The notes under the pieces: model-generated
What the model was told of the DNA's origin: nothing
The model's database searches: none
The model's input: the letters and a program-made list of their open reading frames with translations, nothing else
Source: an uncultured Spirochaetales bacterium
Lineage (GTDB): Bacteria > Spirochaetota > Spirochaetia > Treponematales > Treponemataceae
Assembly (NCBI GenBank): GCA_946061495.1
Contig: CAMGSV010000042.1
Coordinates: 1-14,493, forward strand
Length of the DNA stretch: 14,493 nucleotides
Direction: 5' to 3'
Made by a program: the position numbers and the translations under genes
Part shown: in pieces, positions 1-7,236 of the stretch
Layout: each line of letters starts with the position of its first letter
Position numbering within the stretch: position 1 is the stretch's first letter

Positions 1-22
1 GCTCCTGGCTTCCCCTCCCCCT

Positions 23-50
23 TTTACTATTAGTTTACATCTGCTATACT
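23..50 (+). promoter_or_regulatory. aspS promoter with extended -10
   Basis: TGcTATACT at 42-50 is an extended -10. A weak -35 (TTTACT, 23-28) lies 16 bp upstream of the hexamer. The hexamer ends 7 nt before ATG 58, so transcription is expected to begin at or next to the start codon. No Shine-Dalgarno sequence precedes ATG 58. This is an inference from sequence only. Confidence 0.55.
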
Positions 51-57
51 GCCCCTC

Positions 58-1878
58 ATGGAAGCTATGAGAAGAACTGTCACCTGCGGAGACCTGCGCA
101 AGGCTGACATCGGAAAGACTGTTATATTGAACGGATGGATTCACCGCAAACGTGACCACGGCGGCATATCCTTCATCAACCTGCGGGACCGCCACGGCCT
201 CACCCAGGTGGTGGTGGACTCGGACTCCCCCGCCCACTTGGCGGAGCTGGCCCTGGACTTGAAGATGGAGTACTGCCTGGCGGTGGAGGGGCTGGTGCGG
301 GGCCGTCCCGACTCCATGGTGAATCCCGACATGCCCACCGGCGAGGTGGAGGTGGTGGCCAAGGAGATTGTGGTGCTTTCCAAGAGCGAGGTGCTGCCCT
401 TCATGATCGACGAAGTGAACAAGGACGGCACGCCCGTGATTCCCAACGAGGATCTCCGTCTCAAGTTCCGCTACCTGGACCTGCGCACCGCCTCCATGCA
501 GCACCATCTGGCCCTGCGCCACAAGGTTACCATGGCCGTCCGCACCTACCTGGACAGCCACGGCTTCTACGAGCTGGAGACCCCCACCTTCATCAAGTCT
601 ACACCGGAAGGCGCCAGGGACTACCTGGTCCCCTCCCGCCTCTATCCCGGCAAGTTCTACGCCCTGCCCCAGTCGCCCCAGCTGTACAAGCAGCTTTTGA
701 TGGTGTCCGGCTTTGACCGCTACTTCCAGATTGCCCGCTGCTATCGCGACGAGGATGCCCGGGGCGACCGCCAGCCTGAGTTCACCCAGATCGACATGGA
801 GATGAGCTTTGTCTCCCGGGACGACGTGCTTTCCATGACCGAGGGCATGATGGCCCACGTGTTCCAAACCACCATGGGAGTCCAGCTGGAGACCCCCTTC
901 CCCCGCATCGCCTATGACGACGCCATGGACTGGTATGGCAGCGACAAGCCGGAGCTTCGGTTCGACATGAAGATGCAGGATGCCGCCTTCATGGCAGAAA
1001 TTGGCACCTTCCAGGCCTTCAGGGATGCACTGGCTCCCAATGAAAAGGGAGTTGCCGCCGGTGCCGTCAAGGCTCTGGTGGTGCCCGGCGCCGCCGCCGA
1101 CTACAGCCGCAAGAAGATTGAGGAGCTGGAGGGAACGGCAAAAATCTACAAGGCCCGAGGACTGGGCTGGACCAAGGTGGCCGGCAGCGAGGCTGAGCCT
1201 GCGCTGGAGGGTGGCATCGCCAAGTTCTTCGAGGGCAAGGCGGCTGAAATCTGCTCCATCCTGGGAGCCAAGACTGGAGACCTTCTGCTCTTCGTGGCAG
1301 ACCAGAAGAAGTCCGTGGCCTGCACCGCGCTGGGAGCCGTCCGCAGCCGCCTGGGCAAGGACCTGAACCTGTGCAACCCCGACCAGTTCGCCTTCGCCTG
1401 GATTGTGGACTTCCCCATGTTCGAGTGGAACGAGGAGGAGAACAAGTGGGACACCGCCCACCACATGTTCACCATGCCCCAGGAAAAATACCACGCCACA
1501 CTGGAAAGCGATCCCGGCAGCGTCAAGGGCGACCTCTACGACCTGGTGCTCAACGGCTACGAGCTGGCTTCCGGCTCCATCCGTATCCACGACCCCCAGC
1601 TGCAAAAGCGCATCTTCCAGATTGTGGGCTTTGACGAGGCCGAGGGCCAGAAGAAGTTCGGCTTTTTGACGGAGGCCTTCAAGTACGGCGCCCCACCCCA
1701 CGGCGGAATCGCACCGGGACTGGACCGCCTGGTGATGCTGATGTGCAAGGAGACCTCCATCAAGGAAGTCATCGCCTTCCCCAAGAACACCTTCGCCCAA
1801 AGCCCCATGGACGACTGCCCCTCCGAGGTGGACCAGCAGCAGATTGACGACCTGCACCTGATCATCAGGCGGGACTGA
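58..1878 (+). CDS. aspS: Aspartyl-tRNA synthetase, bacterial type
   Basis: Class II aminoacyl-tRNA synthetase that charges tRNA(Asp) with aspartate in the cytoplasm. The 606 residues match the usual bacterial length, about 590-600. An N-terminal OB-fold anticodon-binding domain covers roughly residues 5-110 (GWIHRKRDHGG at 27-36). Motif 2 is seen as RCYRDEDARGDRQPEFTQ at 227-244. The bacterial GAD-type insertion lies at roughly 290-420. Motif 3 is near 545-556 (GAPPHGG...GLDR), followed by the family C-terminal signature AFPKNTFAQSPMDDCPS. ATG 58 lies 7 nt after an extended -10 element, so a leaderless start is likely. ATG 67 is in frame and matches the family N-terminus slightly better, but its only Shine-Dalgarno-like bases (GGAAG, 60-64) are 2 nt away. 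The gene converges on the flgN-like gene and ends at a strong hairpin. Identification is very secure; the start is uncertain by three codons. Confidence 0.98.
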   Translation: MEAMRRTVTCGDLRKADIGKTVILNGWIHRKRDHGGISFINLRDRHGLTQVVVDSDSPAHLAELALDLKMEYCLAVEGLVRGRPDSMVNPDMPTGEVEVVAKEIVVLSKSEVLPFMIDEVNKDGTPVIPNEDLRLKFRYLDLRTASMQHHLALRHKVTMAVRTYLDSHGFYELETPTFIKSTPEGARDYLVPSRLYPGKFYALPQSPQLYKQLLMVSGFDRYFQIARCYRDEDARGDRQPEFTQIDMEMSFVSRDDVLSMTEGMMAHVFQTTMGVQLETPFPRIAYDDAMDWYGSDKPELRFDMKMQDAAFMAEIGTFQAFRDALAPNEKGVAAGAVKALVVPGAAADYSRKKIEELEGTAKIYKARGLGWTKVAGSEAEPALEGGIAKFFEGKAAEICSILGAKTGDLLLFVADQKKSVACTALGAVRSRLGKDLNLCNPDQFAFAWIVDFPMFEWNEEENKWDTAHHMFTMPQEKYHATLESDPGSVKGDLYDLVLNGYELASGSIRIHDPQLQKRIFQIVGFDEAEGQKKFGFLTEAFKYGAPPHGGIAPGLDRLVMLMCKETSIKEVIAFPKNTFAQSPMDDCPSEVDQQQIDDLHLIIRRD

Positions 1879-1900
1879 AATCTTTCCAGGCTGGTTGGAC

Positions 1901-1959
1901 AAAAAAAAGCGTGTCGGCTCCAGGAGGATAATCCACCTGACCGACACGCTCTTTTTTTT
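1901..1959. terminator. Bidirectional intrinsic terminator between aspS and the flgN-like gene
   Basis: A 10-bp perfect stem pairs AGCGTGTCGG (1908-1917) with CCGACACGCT (1941-1950). A shorter inner pairing is CAGG (1921-1924) with CCTG (1936-1939). A run of A precedes the left arm (1901-1908) and a run of T follows the right arm (1952-1959). Either strand therefore gives a GC-rich hairpin followed by a U-tract, as expected between two convergent genes. Confidence 0.92.
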
Positions 1960-1970
1960 GCAGCAGAGCA

Positions 1971-2444
1971 CTAGATACTGATATTCACCAGTGCCGCCGT
2001 TTGGGCGGACTGGCCATACACGCTCTTGCTGTGACGGTAGGGATTGGTGACATTGGCCAGCCGATCCTTAATTTGGCCGATGTGAACCTTCAGCAAATTC
2101 CGGTTGGACTGATTACGCTCCAAAACCTGTTGCTGAAGGCTCTCCAAATCAGCCTGGAGGCGGGGAATCTCGCTTCCTTCTGCCTCTCCGTTACGGACCC
2201 GCTCTTGATACATGAGTTCCATAGGCTTGATAACCTTCTGCAGGCTGATGATGTGGGACGCAATCTGTTGTTCAAGCTCAGTATGTGCCAGCAGAGACTC
2301 GGTGTTCTCATCCTCGATAACCCTGCCCTGTGACTCCAGAACCTGAAGGTACTCCCTGAATTTCTCCCGCTGTTGCTCCAACAGGGAACGAAATCGGTAC
2401 AAAATTGCAGTCCGCTCGTCAATTTCAACCTGAGTCAGTTCCAT
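1971..2444 (-). CDS. flgN: FlgN-like flagellar export chaperone
   Basis: A 157-residue protein that is almost wholly alpha-helical. Two long charged helical segments (about 8-80 and 90-130) resemble the FlgN family, cytoplasmic chaperones that hold hook-associated proteins (FlgK, FlgL) for the flagellar export gate. The C-terminal tail is short and non-helical (NPYRHSKSVYGQSAQT, 136-151) and resembles tails I associate with FlgN homologues, but this is recall and not an alignment. The start codon lies 5 nt after the fliS stop, with weak AGGG as the only ribosome-binding sequence. Translation is thus probably coupled to fliS, and the two genes form one operon ending at the hairpin at 1901-1959. 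The neighbour strongly supports a flagellar role. The FlgN name is an inference; another FlgN-like or FliT-like chaperone is possible. Confidence 0.72.
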   Translation of the reverse strand: MELTQVEIDERTAILYRFRSLLEQQREKFREYLQVLESQGRVIEDENTESLLAHTELEQQIASHIISLQKVIKPMELMYQERVRNGEAEGSEIPRLQADLESLQQQVLERNQSNRNLLKVHIGQIKDRLANVTNPYRHSKSVYGQSAQTAALVNISI

Positions 2445-2449
2445 ACGCC

Positions 2450-2896
2450 CTACCCGTTTATATCAATGCCGTTCATCACAGGAGCAGGCTCTCGTCCTGC
2501 CTCTGTAGCCGCCTCCGCCCATGCATCCCGCAGCTGCATCAGCATGTCTTGGATAAAGGTAATCTTTTCCCTGTCATGACTGATGGAGATGTTCAGCAGC
2601 TCCTGATTGAAGTAGATGTACAAGGACATCAGATTCTTCGAGATGTCTCCCCCCGCATCCATGTCCAGAGAAATCATCAGCTCGGTGATAATCTCCTGGA
2701 CCTTCATGATGTGCTTGGAGAACTGCTCGATGTGCTGAGCTTCAATTTTGTTGCCACCCATGAGATAGGAAACAGCATAGCTCAGCTGGCGAATCGCTTC
2801 GTCGTACAGCATCACCACCAGCTTTCCCTGGCTGGCTGTCTTTACACCAGTGTCACGGTAGGCACCATAAGCACCTAATGATTGACCGTAGCCCAT
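2450..2896 (-). CDS. fliS: Flagellin export chaperone FliS
   Basis: A 148-residue FliS homologue, the cytoplasmic chaperone that binds the C-terminus of flagellin and prevents its premature assembly. The family N-terminal pattern is present: YRDTGVKTASQGKLVVMLYD at residues 13-32. The C-terminal helix carries LMSLYIYFNQELL (89-101) and LRDAW. The length fits, with a short variable extension at the C-terminus. ATG 2896 has a GGGGG ribosome-binding stretch about 8 nt upstream. A stronger AAAGGAG lies further up, but no start codon follows it at a useful distance. The gene leads a two-gene operon with the FlgN-like chaperone and lies directly behind a sigma-28-like promoter, which places it among late flagellar genes. 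Confidence 0.95.
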   Translation of the reverse strand: MGYGQSLGAYGAYRDTGVKTASQGKLVVMLYDEAIRQLSYAVSYLMGGNKIEAQHIEQFSKHIMKVQEIITELMISLDMDAGGDISKNLMSLYIYFNQELLNISISHDREKITFIQDMLMQLRDAWAEAATEAGREPAPVMNGIDING

Positions 2897-2926
2897 TATG
2901 TATCCCCCTTACAGTTTCTCCTTTAA

Positions 2927-2953
2927 ATATCGGAGGGGGAAAAATGGCCTTTA
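2927..2953 (-). promoter_or_regulatory. Sigma-28 (FliA)-type promoter for fliS
   Basis: On the minus strand, TAAA (2953-2950) is followed after exactly 15 nt by TCCGATAT (2934-2927). The sigma-28 consensus is TAAA-N15-GCCGATAA, so the -35 core and spacing are exact and the -10 matches 6 of 8. The expected transcript starts about 20-25 nt before the fliS ATG, leaving room for the Shine-Dalgarno sequence. Confidence 0.7.
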
Positions 2954-2980
2954 GTTTTATTTAAAAAAATCCCCGTGGTA

Positions 2981-3009
2981 TCGACTATTATTACATTTTT
3001 TCGTATATT
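2981..3009 (+). promoter_or_regulatory. Candidate ftsH promoter
   Basis: TCGACT (2981-2986), 17 bp, then TATATT (3004-3009) is a sigma-70-like arrangement. It predicts a very short leader of about 13 nt that still includes the Shine-Dalgarno GAGG (3018-3021), 7 nt before ATG 3029. A second possible -10, TATTAT (3012-3017), lies closer to the gene. The region is AT-rich, so chance matches are easier here. No CIRCE-type heat-shock operator was seen. Confidence 0.4.
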
Positions 3010-3028
3010 CATATTATGAGGTTAATTA

Positions 3029-5026
3029 ATGAGTGACTCCAACGATAAAGATAAAAAAGATGACAAGAAGACAGGACAAGATCCCTTCGATTTTTTCAAG
3101 CTTTCACCAGACTCAGGCAACAAGGGCGGCGGCAACAAAAAGCGTTCTCGTTTCCCTTTCTGGGCGATTATATTGATAATAGTAGCGGCTACAGGCATCA
3201 TAAACCTGATTCTCACCAGCCAGCCCAGCAACCTGATTCCCTTTTCAGACTTCAAGGCCATGATTCAAAACGGCCAGATTACCTCCGTGGACATTGGCGA
3301 GACTTACTTCACTGGATACTTGGGAAATATGGTGCAGAATCAACCCGCCACCACTGCCTTGGACCTGTTCAGAACCCCCGCTTCCAACACAGGAAACTCC
3401 GTCCGCACCGCCGGCCTCCTGACAGAGAGCTTCCTGCAGTTACTGGATACCGCAGGCGTGTCCTATAAAGTAGTGGCAAAGCAGAACGGCTTTTTGACCC
3501 AGCTGCTCATGAACCTGCTGCTCCCCATGGGACTCATCCTGTTCATGTGGATGTTCATCTTCCGCAAGATGGGAGGTGGACTTGGTGGCAGCATCTTTTC
3601 TGCCGGCAGCTCCAAGGCCAGCGCCGTGGAGGAAGGCTCCATCACCACCCGCTTTGCCGACGTGGCCGGCGTGGACGAGGCCAAGGAGGAGCTGGTGGAG
3701 GTGGTGGACTTCCTCAAAACACCGGAAAAATACACCGACATCGGCGGAAAGATTCCCAAGGGTGTCCTTTTGGTGGGACCTCCGGGAACGGGAAAGACAC
3801 TGCTAGCACGAGCGGTGGCTGGTGAGGCTGGCGTTCCCTTCTTCAAGATTTCCGGCTCCGACTTTGTGGAGATGTTCGTGGGTGTGGGTGCCAGCCGTGT
3901 CCGCGACCTGTTCCGCCAGGCCCGGGAGAAGGCCCCCTGCATTGTGTTCATCGACGAGCTGGATGCCATCGGAAAGAGCCGCGTCAACAACATCCACGGA
4001 AACGACGAGCGAGAGCAGACCCTGAACCAGCTTTTGGTGGAGATGGATGGCTTTGACAATTCCAAGGGACTGATTCTCCTGGCCGCCACCAACCGCCCCG
4101 ACGTTCTGGATCCCGCCCTGCTGCGCCCCGGCCGCTTTGACCGCCAGGTGGTGGTGGACCGCCCCGACGTGAAGGGACGGGAGGCAATCCTGCGCATCCA
4201 TGCCAAGAACGTGAAGCTGGGCAACGGCGTGGACCTCGCCTCTGTGGCCCGCTCCACCTCTGGCTTTGCCGGTGCTGATCTGGCCAACGTGGTGAACGAG
4301 GCGGCCCTGCTGGCAGTCCGAGCCGGCCGCAAGGAGGTCCAGATGGAGGACTTCCACGAGGCGGTGGAAAAGGCCATTGCCGGACTGCAGAAAAAAAGCC
4401 GTGTCATCAAGGAAAACGAGCGGAAGATTGTGGCAGTCCACGAGACTGGCCACGCCCTGGCCGCCGCTTTTACCGAGGGGGCCGACAAGGTGCACAAGAT
4501 TTCCATCATTCCCCGTGGTATTGCGGCCCTGGGCTACACCCTCCAGATTCCCGAGGAGGACCGCTACCTGCGGACTGAATCCGAGCTCTACGGCGAGATT
4601 GATGTGCTGCTGGGAGGCCGGGCCGCCGAGCAGGTGTGCTTCGGACAGGTTTCCACTGGAGCTGCCAACGACCTGCAGCGGGCCACCGATATTGCCCGCA
4701 AGATTCTCACCGACTACGGCATGAGCGAAAAGTTCAAGAATGTGGTGCTTTCCCAACGAGGCGGCGGCTACGGCTCCGATTCCCCCCAGCTGGTGCGGGA
4801 ATACTCCGAGGCCACCCAGCAGTACATCGACCAGGAGCTGGCCCGCATTATGGACCAGCGGTTCACCAGGGTGGTGAAGATGCTGACGGAAAAACGTGAT
4901 GTGCTGGACTACATAGCCGCCCGACTCCTGGAAAAGGAGGTCATCGAGCAGGCCGAATTCGAGGACATCATCAAGGCCCGCAAACACTTGGAAGAACTGC
5001 CAGCCGAAGCCACAACAGAAGTCTAG
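3029..5026 (+). CDS. ftsH: ATP-dependent zinc metalloprotease FtsH
   Basis: Membrane-anchored AAA+ protease that extracts and degrades misfolded membrane proteins and selected regulators. It has 665 residues. A charged cytoplasmic N-terminus is followed by TM1 (about 43-63), a periplasmic domain of about 90 residues and TM2 (about 156-178). The AAA module carries Walker A GPPGTGKT (250-257), Walker B IVFIDE (305-310) and the second region of homology around 352-372 ending in RPGRFDR. The protease domain has the zinc motif HETGH (471-475) and the third-ligand aspartate in ANDLQRAT (D548). All key residues are present, so it should be active. ATG 3029 has GAGG 7 nt upstream. The gene diverges from fliS and ends at a two-way hairpin shared with the convergent coiled-coil gene. 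Confidence 0.98.
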   Translation: MSDSNDKDKKDDKKTGQDPFDFFKLSPDSGNKGGGNKKRSRFPFWAIILIIVAATGIINLILTSQPSNLIPFSDFKAMIQNGQITSVDIGETYFTGYLGNMVQNQPATTALDLFRTPASNTGNSVRTAGLLTESFLQLLDTAGVSYKVVAKQNGFLTQLLMNLLLPMGLILFMWMFIFRKMGGGLGGSIFSAGSSKASAVEEGSITTRFADVAGVDEAKEELVEVVDFLKTPEKYTDIGGKIPKGVLLVGPPGTGKTLLARAVAGEAGVPFFKISGSDFVEMFVGVGASRVRDLFRQAREKAPCIVFIDELDAIGKSRVNNIHGNDEREQTLNQLLVEMDGFDNSKGLILLAATNRPDVLDPALLRPGRFDRQVVVDRPDVKGREAILRIHAKNVKLGNGVDLASVARSTSGFAGADLANVVNEAALLAVRAGRKEVQMEDFHEAVEKAIAGLQKKSRVIKENERKIVAVHETGHALAAAFTEGADKVHKISIIPRGIAALGYTLQIPEEDRYLRTESELYGEIDVLLGGRAAEQVCFGQVSTGAANDLQRATDIARKILTDYGMSEKFKNVVLSQRGGGYGSDSPQLVREYSEATQQYIDQELARIMDQRFTRVVKMLTEKRDVLDYIAARLLEKEVIEQAEFEDIIKARKHLEELPAEATTEV

Positions 5027-5043
5027 CAGATAGTGCAGACGAC

Positions 5044-5089
5044 AAAAAACTGCTTCCACGAGGGCCCCCCTTGGAAGCAGTTTTTTTTT
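5044..5089. terminator. Bidirectional intrinsic terminator between ftsH and the coiled-coil gene
   Basis: CTGCTTCC (5050-5057) pairs with GGAAGCAG (5073-5080) around a 15-nt loop. The stem is extended by six A (5044-5049) opposite the T-run starting at 5081. With A before the left arm and T after the right, it can stop transcription from both convergent genes. Confidence 0.9.
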
Positions 5090-5122
5090 GGGAGGGAAAA
5101 AGATTTCTGCCCCCGCCAGCCT

Positions 5123-6853
5123 TCAGGAGTCTGCTGATGAACCCGAATCCGATACACTCTGCGGCATAAGGAAAAGCCGTCCCCGTATCTCTGTCATTTT
5201 ATTTTGTACCCATCGTCCCGTCCTGTTATCACTGGGAGTGAGTGCAGATGTAATCTGGTATCGCTCTTGTACAAAGAAGTGCTTCTCATGGTCATTTTCA
5301 GAAACCTTGGTAAAGCCTGCCAATGATGGGGAAGCATCATTCTTGAAAGCCTTCTCCATATCAGTCAATGTGCGGCAGGTTTCCGACTTGTTCCAGTCGA
5401 ATTCCTTACCATTCAACACAGCTTCTATCACATCTCGTTTTCTTGACACTTCGGTTTTTGTGTCCTCCGGCAGCATTTTGCCTTCCTGTTCAATGGCTGC
5501 ATACACCACGGAATACAACCAATCCTCAATTTCATCGGGAAACAGATTTTTTTCAGCACAGGGAATTTCAAGTCGCACAAAGCCATTTCTCTCTTCATTT
5601 TGCCGCAGCGTGTAGGTGGCTTTCTTCGTATTCAGATGCCCTTGTAAATCACAGATTTTCTGCTTCAGCTCCTTGTTCTCATTTTCAAGCCTGTCATAAC
5701 CTTCCCTCAATCCCTCACCTTCAGCCTTTGAATGAGCATTCTGGCGTTCCAAATCCGTTATCCTGTTTTCCAACTCGCGGATACGATATGACAGGTCCTC
5801 ATTCTCCTGTATCAGAGTTGCAACAGTCTCCTGCTCCAAGACAGATGCCGGAGAGTCAGTTTTTTCACCCCTGCACTGGTTTTCAATCTGCTTCAACGAC
5901 TGACTGGCAAGGAACTCGTTCATGGCCTGTTCTTCCGCCTGTCGTTGGACTAAAAAAAAGTCTTGCTCCTTATATTTATGAAAAAAATCCTCGAATCCGA
6001 CCTTCTGTTCTTCCGCAAAATTATGCTTCGTAAGTCCAAAGGTTGTGTCAATAATATCCCTCATCAAGTCATCGGAAGACTCCAGATCATCAAGCGCCCA
6101 ACTCATTTCCTGCCCATGACAGGATATCCCCACTGTTGGCTCGAACATATCCCTGGTCTTTTCATACTCTGGCCACTGCTCTAGTATCTTTGTAACACTG
6201 CTCTTTGAGCTCACCTGCCGATCCAATCTTGACGACATCCTTTCCTTGATTGCACTGATTACTGGGTCCCGTTCAACAAAACCTCTCATATAGTCTATCT
6301 CGTCACGAGTATAAAAGTTCGCCCCAAGAAACCACAGTTCTTCCGCAAGAGTATTCGCCTGTGACAACAATTCCCCTTCCCGAATGTCTGAAAGCAAAAT
6401 CTTCAGATTATCATCGCTCTCATACTTTTTTTGCGCATGCTCCATTTTTTTTGGCGGATTTGACACCTGATTCTTATGGAGTATCAATTTCTTCTGTTTT
6501 ATCCTTTCAAGAAAATCAAGAAACAGAAACTGGTCTCCACTTGTTTTCTCGTAAAAAGACAGGGGACAGCACATTTCCTTGCCGCAGCTCTTTTCTTTCT
6601 TGCTGAATATGATTTGAAGAAAAGACTCTGCATCATCCAAGACACCAGCAAACTTGAAGCACCCCCACTCATCGTCCTCAAGCCAGCTAAACGATTTGGC
6701 AGCATCCTGCCAGAAAAAATAACGCGGTGGAGAAGACTCCGGAAGAGACAATTCTTGGTTTGTCCGACTTTGCAGAAAACCAGCAATGCATTTCCAAATA
6801 CAGCAAACAGAGACATTTCCCTTCAGTTTGTACGCCTTTCCCCATTCCACCAT
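5123..6853 (-). CDS. Unrecognised coiled-coil protein with distinct N- and C-terminal domains
   Basis: I do not recognise this 576-residue protein. It has no signal peptide or membrane segment, so it is probably cytoplasmic. Residues 1-130 form a compact region rich in aromatic residues, with seven cysteines (17, 18, 22, 65, 90, 95, 96). Residues 145-330 look helical and acidic. Residues about 336-413 are a heptad-like coiled coil (IRELENRITDLERQ, YDRLENENKELKQK). Residues about 420-565 form a separate domain beginning FPDEIEDWLYSVVYAAIEQ and containing ERYQITSALTPSDNRTG (530-546). ATG 6853 has a strong GGGAGG site overlapping the TAG of the ACT gene, with a 10-nt gap, so the two are co-transcribed. 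Base composition is much poorer in GC than its neighbours, which suggests a recently acquired or fast-evolving accessory gene. The layout of coiled coil plus two terminal domains would suit a sensor-effector or scaffold, but no function can be assigned. Confidence 0.85.
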   Translation of the reverse strand: MVEWGKAYKLKGNVSVCCIWKCIAGFLQSRTNQELSLPESSPPRYFFWQDAAKSFSWLEDDEWGCFKFAGVLDDAESFLQIIFSKKEKSCGKEMCCPLSFYEKTSGDQFLFLDFLERIKQKKLILHKNQVSNPPKKMEHAQKKYESDDNLKILLSDIREGELLSQANTLAEELWFLGANFYTRDEIDYMRGFVERDPVISAIKERMSSRLDRQVSSKSSVTKILEQWPEYEKTRDMFEPTVGISCHGQEMSWALDDLESSDDLMRDIIDTTFGLTKHNFAEEQKVGFEDFFHKYKEQDFFLVQRQAEEQAMNEFLASQSLKQIENQCRGEKTDSPASVLEQETVATLIQENEDLSYRIRELENRITDLERQNAHSKAEGEGLREGYDRLENENKELKQKICDLQGHLNTKKATYTLRQNEERNGFVRLEIPCAEKNLFPDEIEDWLYSVVYAAIEQEGKMLPEDTKTEVSRKRDVIEAVLNGKEFDWNKSETCRTLTDMEKAFKNDASPSLAGFTKVSENDHEKHFFVQERYQITSALTPSDNRTGRWVQNKMTEIRGRLFLMPQSVSDSGSSADS

Positions 6854-6863
6854 GGCTCCCTCC

Positions 6864-7133
6864 CTAAATTCGGTGCATGGCGCTGAACACCTTTTCGTGC
6901 ATGATATTGATGGTGACCTTCAACTGAGCTCCCAGCTCATCCAGTGCGCCCCGCAGTTCCTCCATGGGAATAGTGGCGGCAGAGAGCTCCACCATCATCA
7001 TCATGACAAAGTTGCCGGAGAGAATGGTCTGACTGATGTCCGCTATGTTGATGCTGTGCTGGGCAAGAAAGTTACTCACCTTAGCGATGATACCCACCTG
7101 GTCTGTTCCTACAACGGTAATGATTGCATTCAT
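6864..7133 (-). CDS. Small ACT-domain protein (UPF0237 type)
   Basis: An 89-residue single ACT domain. It opens with NAIITVVGTDQVGIIAKVSN, the usual first strand and ligand-binding loop of ACT repeats related to the GcvR and UPF0237 families; a second half follows with MMMMVELSA and LGAQLKVTINIMHEKVF. Such proteins form dimers that bind small ligands, often amino acids, and regulate a partner. The frame is open further upstream to 7274, but homology starts at ATG 7133. That codon lies 6 nt after a -10-like TATGAT and has no Shine-Dalgarno, so a leaderless start is likely. In many bacteria this family is encoded next to a DUF711 (UPF0210) protein. Here the gene 10 nt downstream is the unrelated coiled-coil protein. 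The ligand is unknown. Confidence 0.88.
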   Translation of the reverse strand: MNAIITVVGTDQVGIIAKVSNFLAQHSINIADISQTILSGNFVMMMMVELSAATIPMEELRGALDELGAQLKVTINIMHEKVFSAMHRI

Positions 7134-7139
7134 GGTAAA

Positions 7140-7168
7140 ATCATAGCGGAATTCAATTCCTTTGGAAA
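7140..7168 (-). promoter_or_regulatory. Promoter of the ACT gene
   Basis: On the minus strand TTTCCA (7168-7163), 17 bp, TATGAT (7145-7140), then 6 nt to ATG 7133. It lies within the 103-bp gap after the dgt stop, so the ACT-coiled-coil pair can be transcribed separately. The predicted transcript begins at the start codon. Confidence 0.5.
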
Positions 7169-7236
7169 GGGGAACTGGGGAAATCCTCACGGGCTCAGCA
7201 TCTGTGGCCAGGGCTGGGGTGGAATCCTTCAGGCGG

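Noticed and set aside
3803..5059. A 418-codon open frame on the minus strand across ftsH, and another of 348 codons at 3463-4509
   Set aside because: Both are antisense to a fully conserved ftsH. The translations are Leu/His/Gly-rich or Ser/Arg-rich with no family features, as expected from complementing GC-rich codons.
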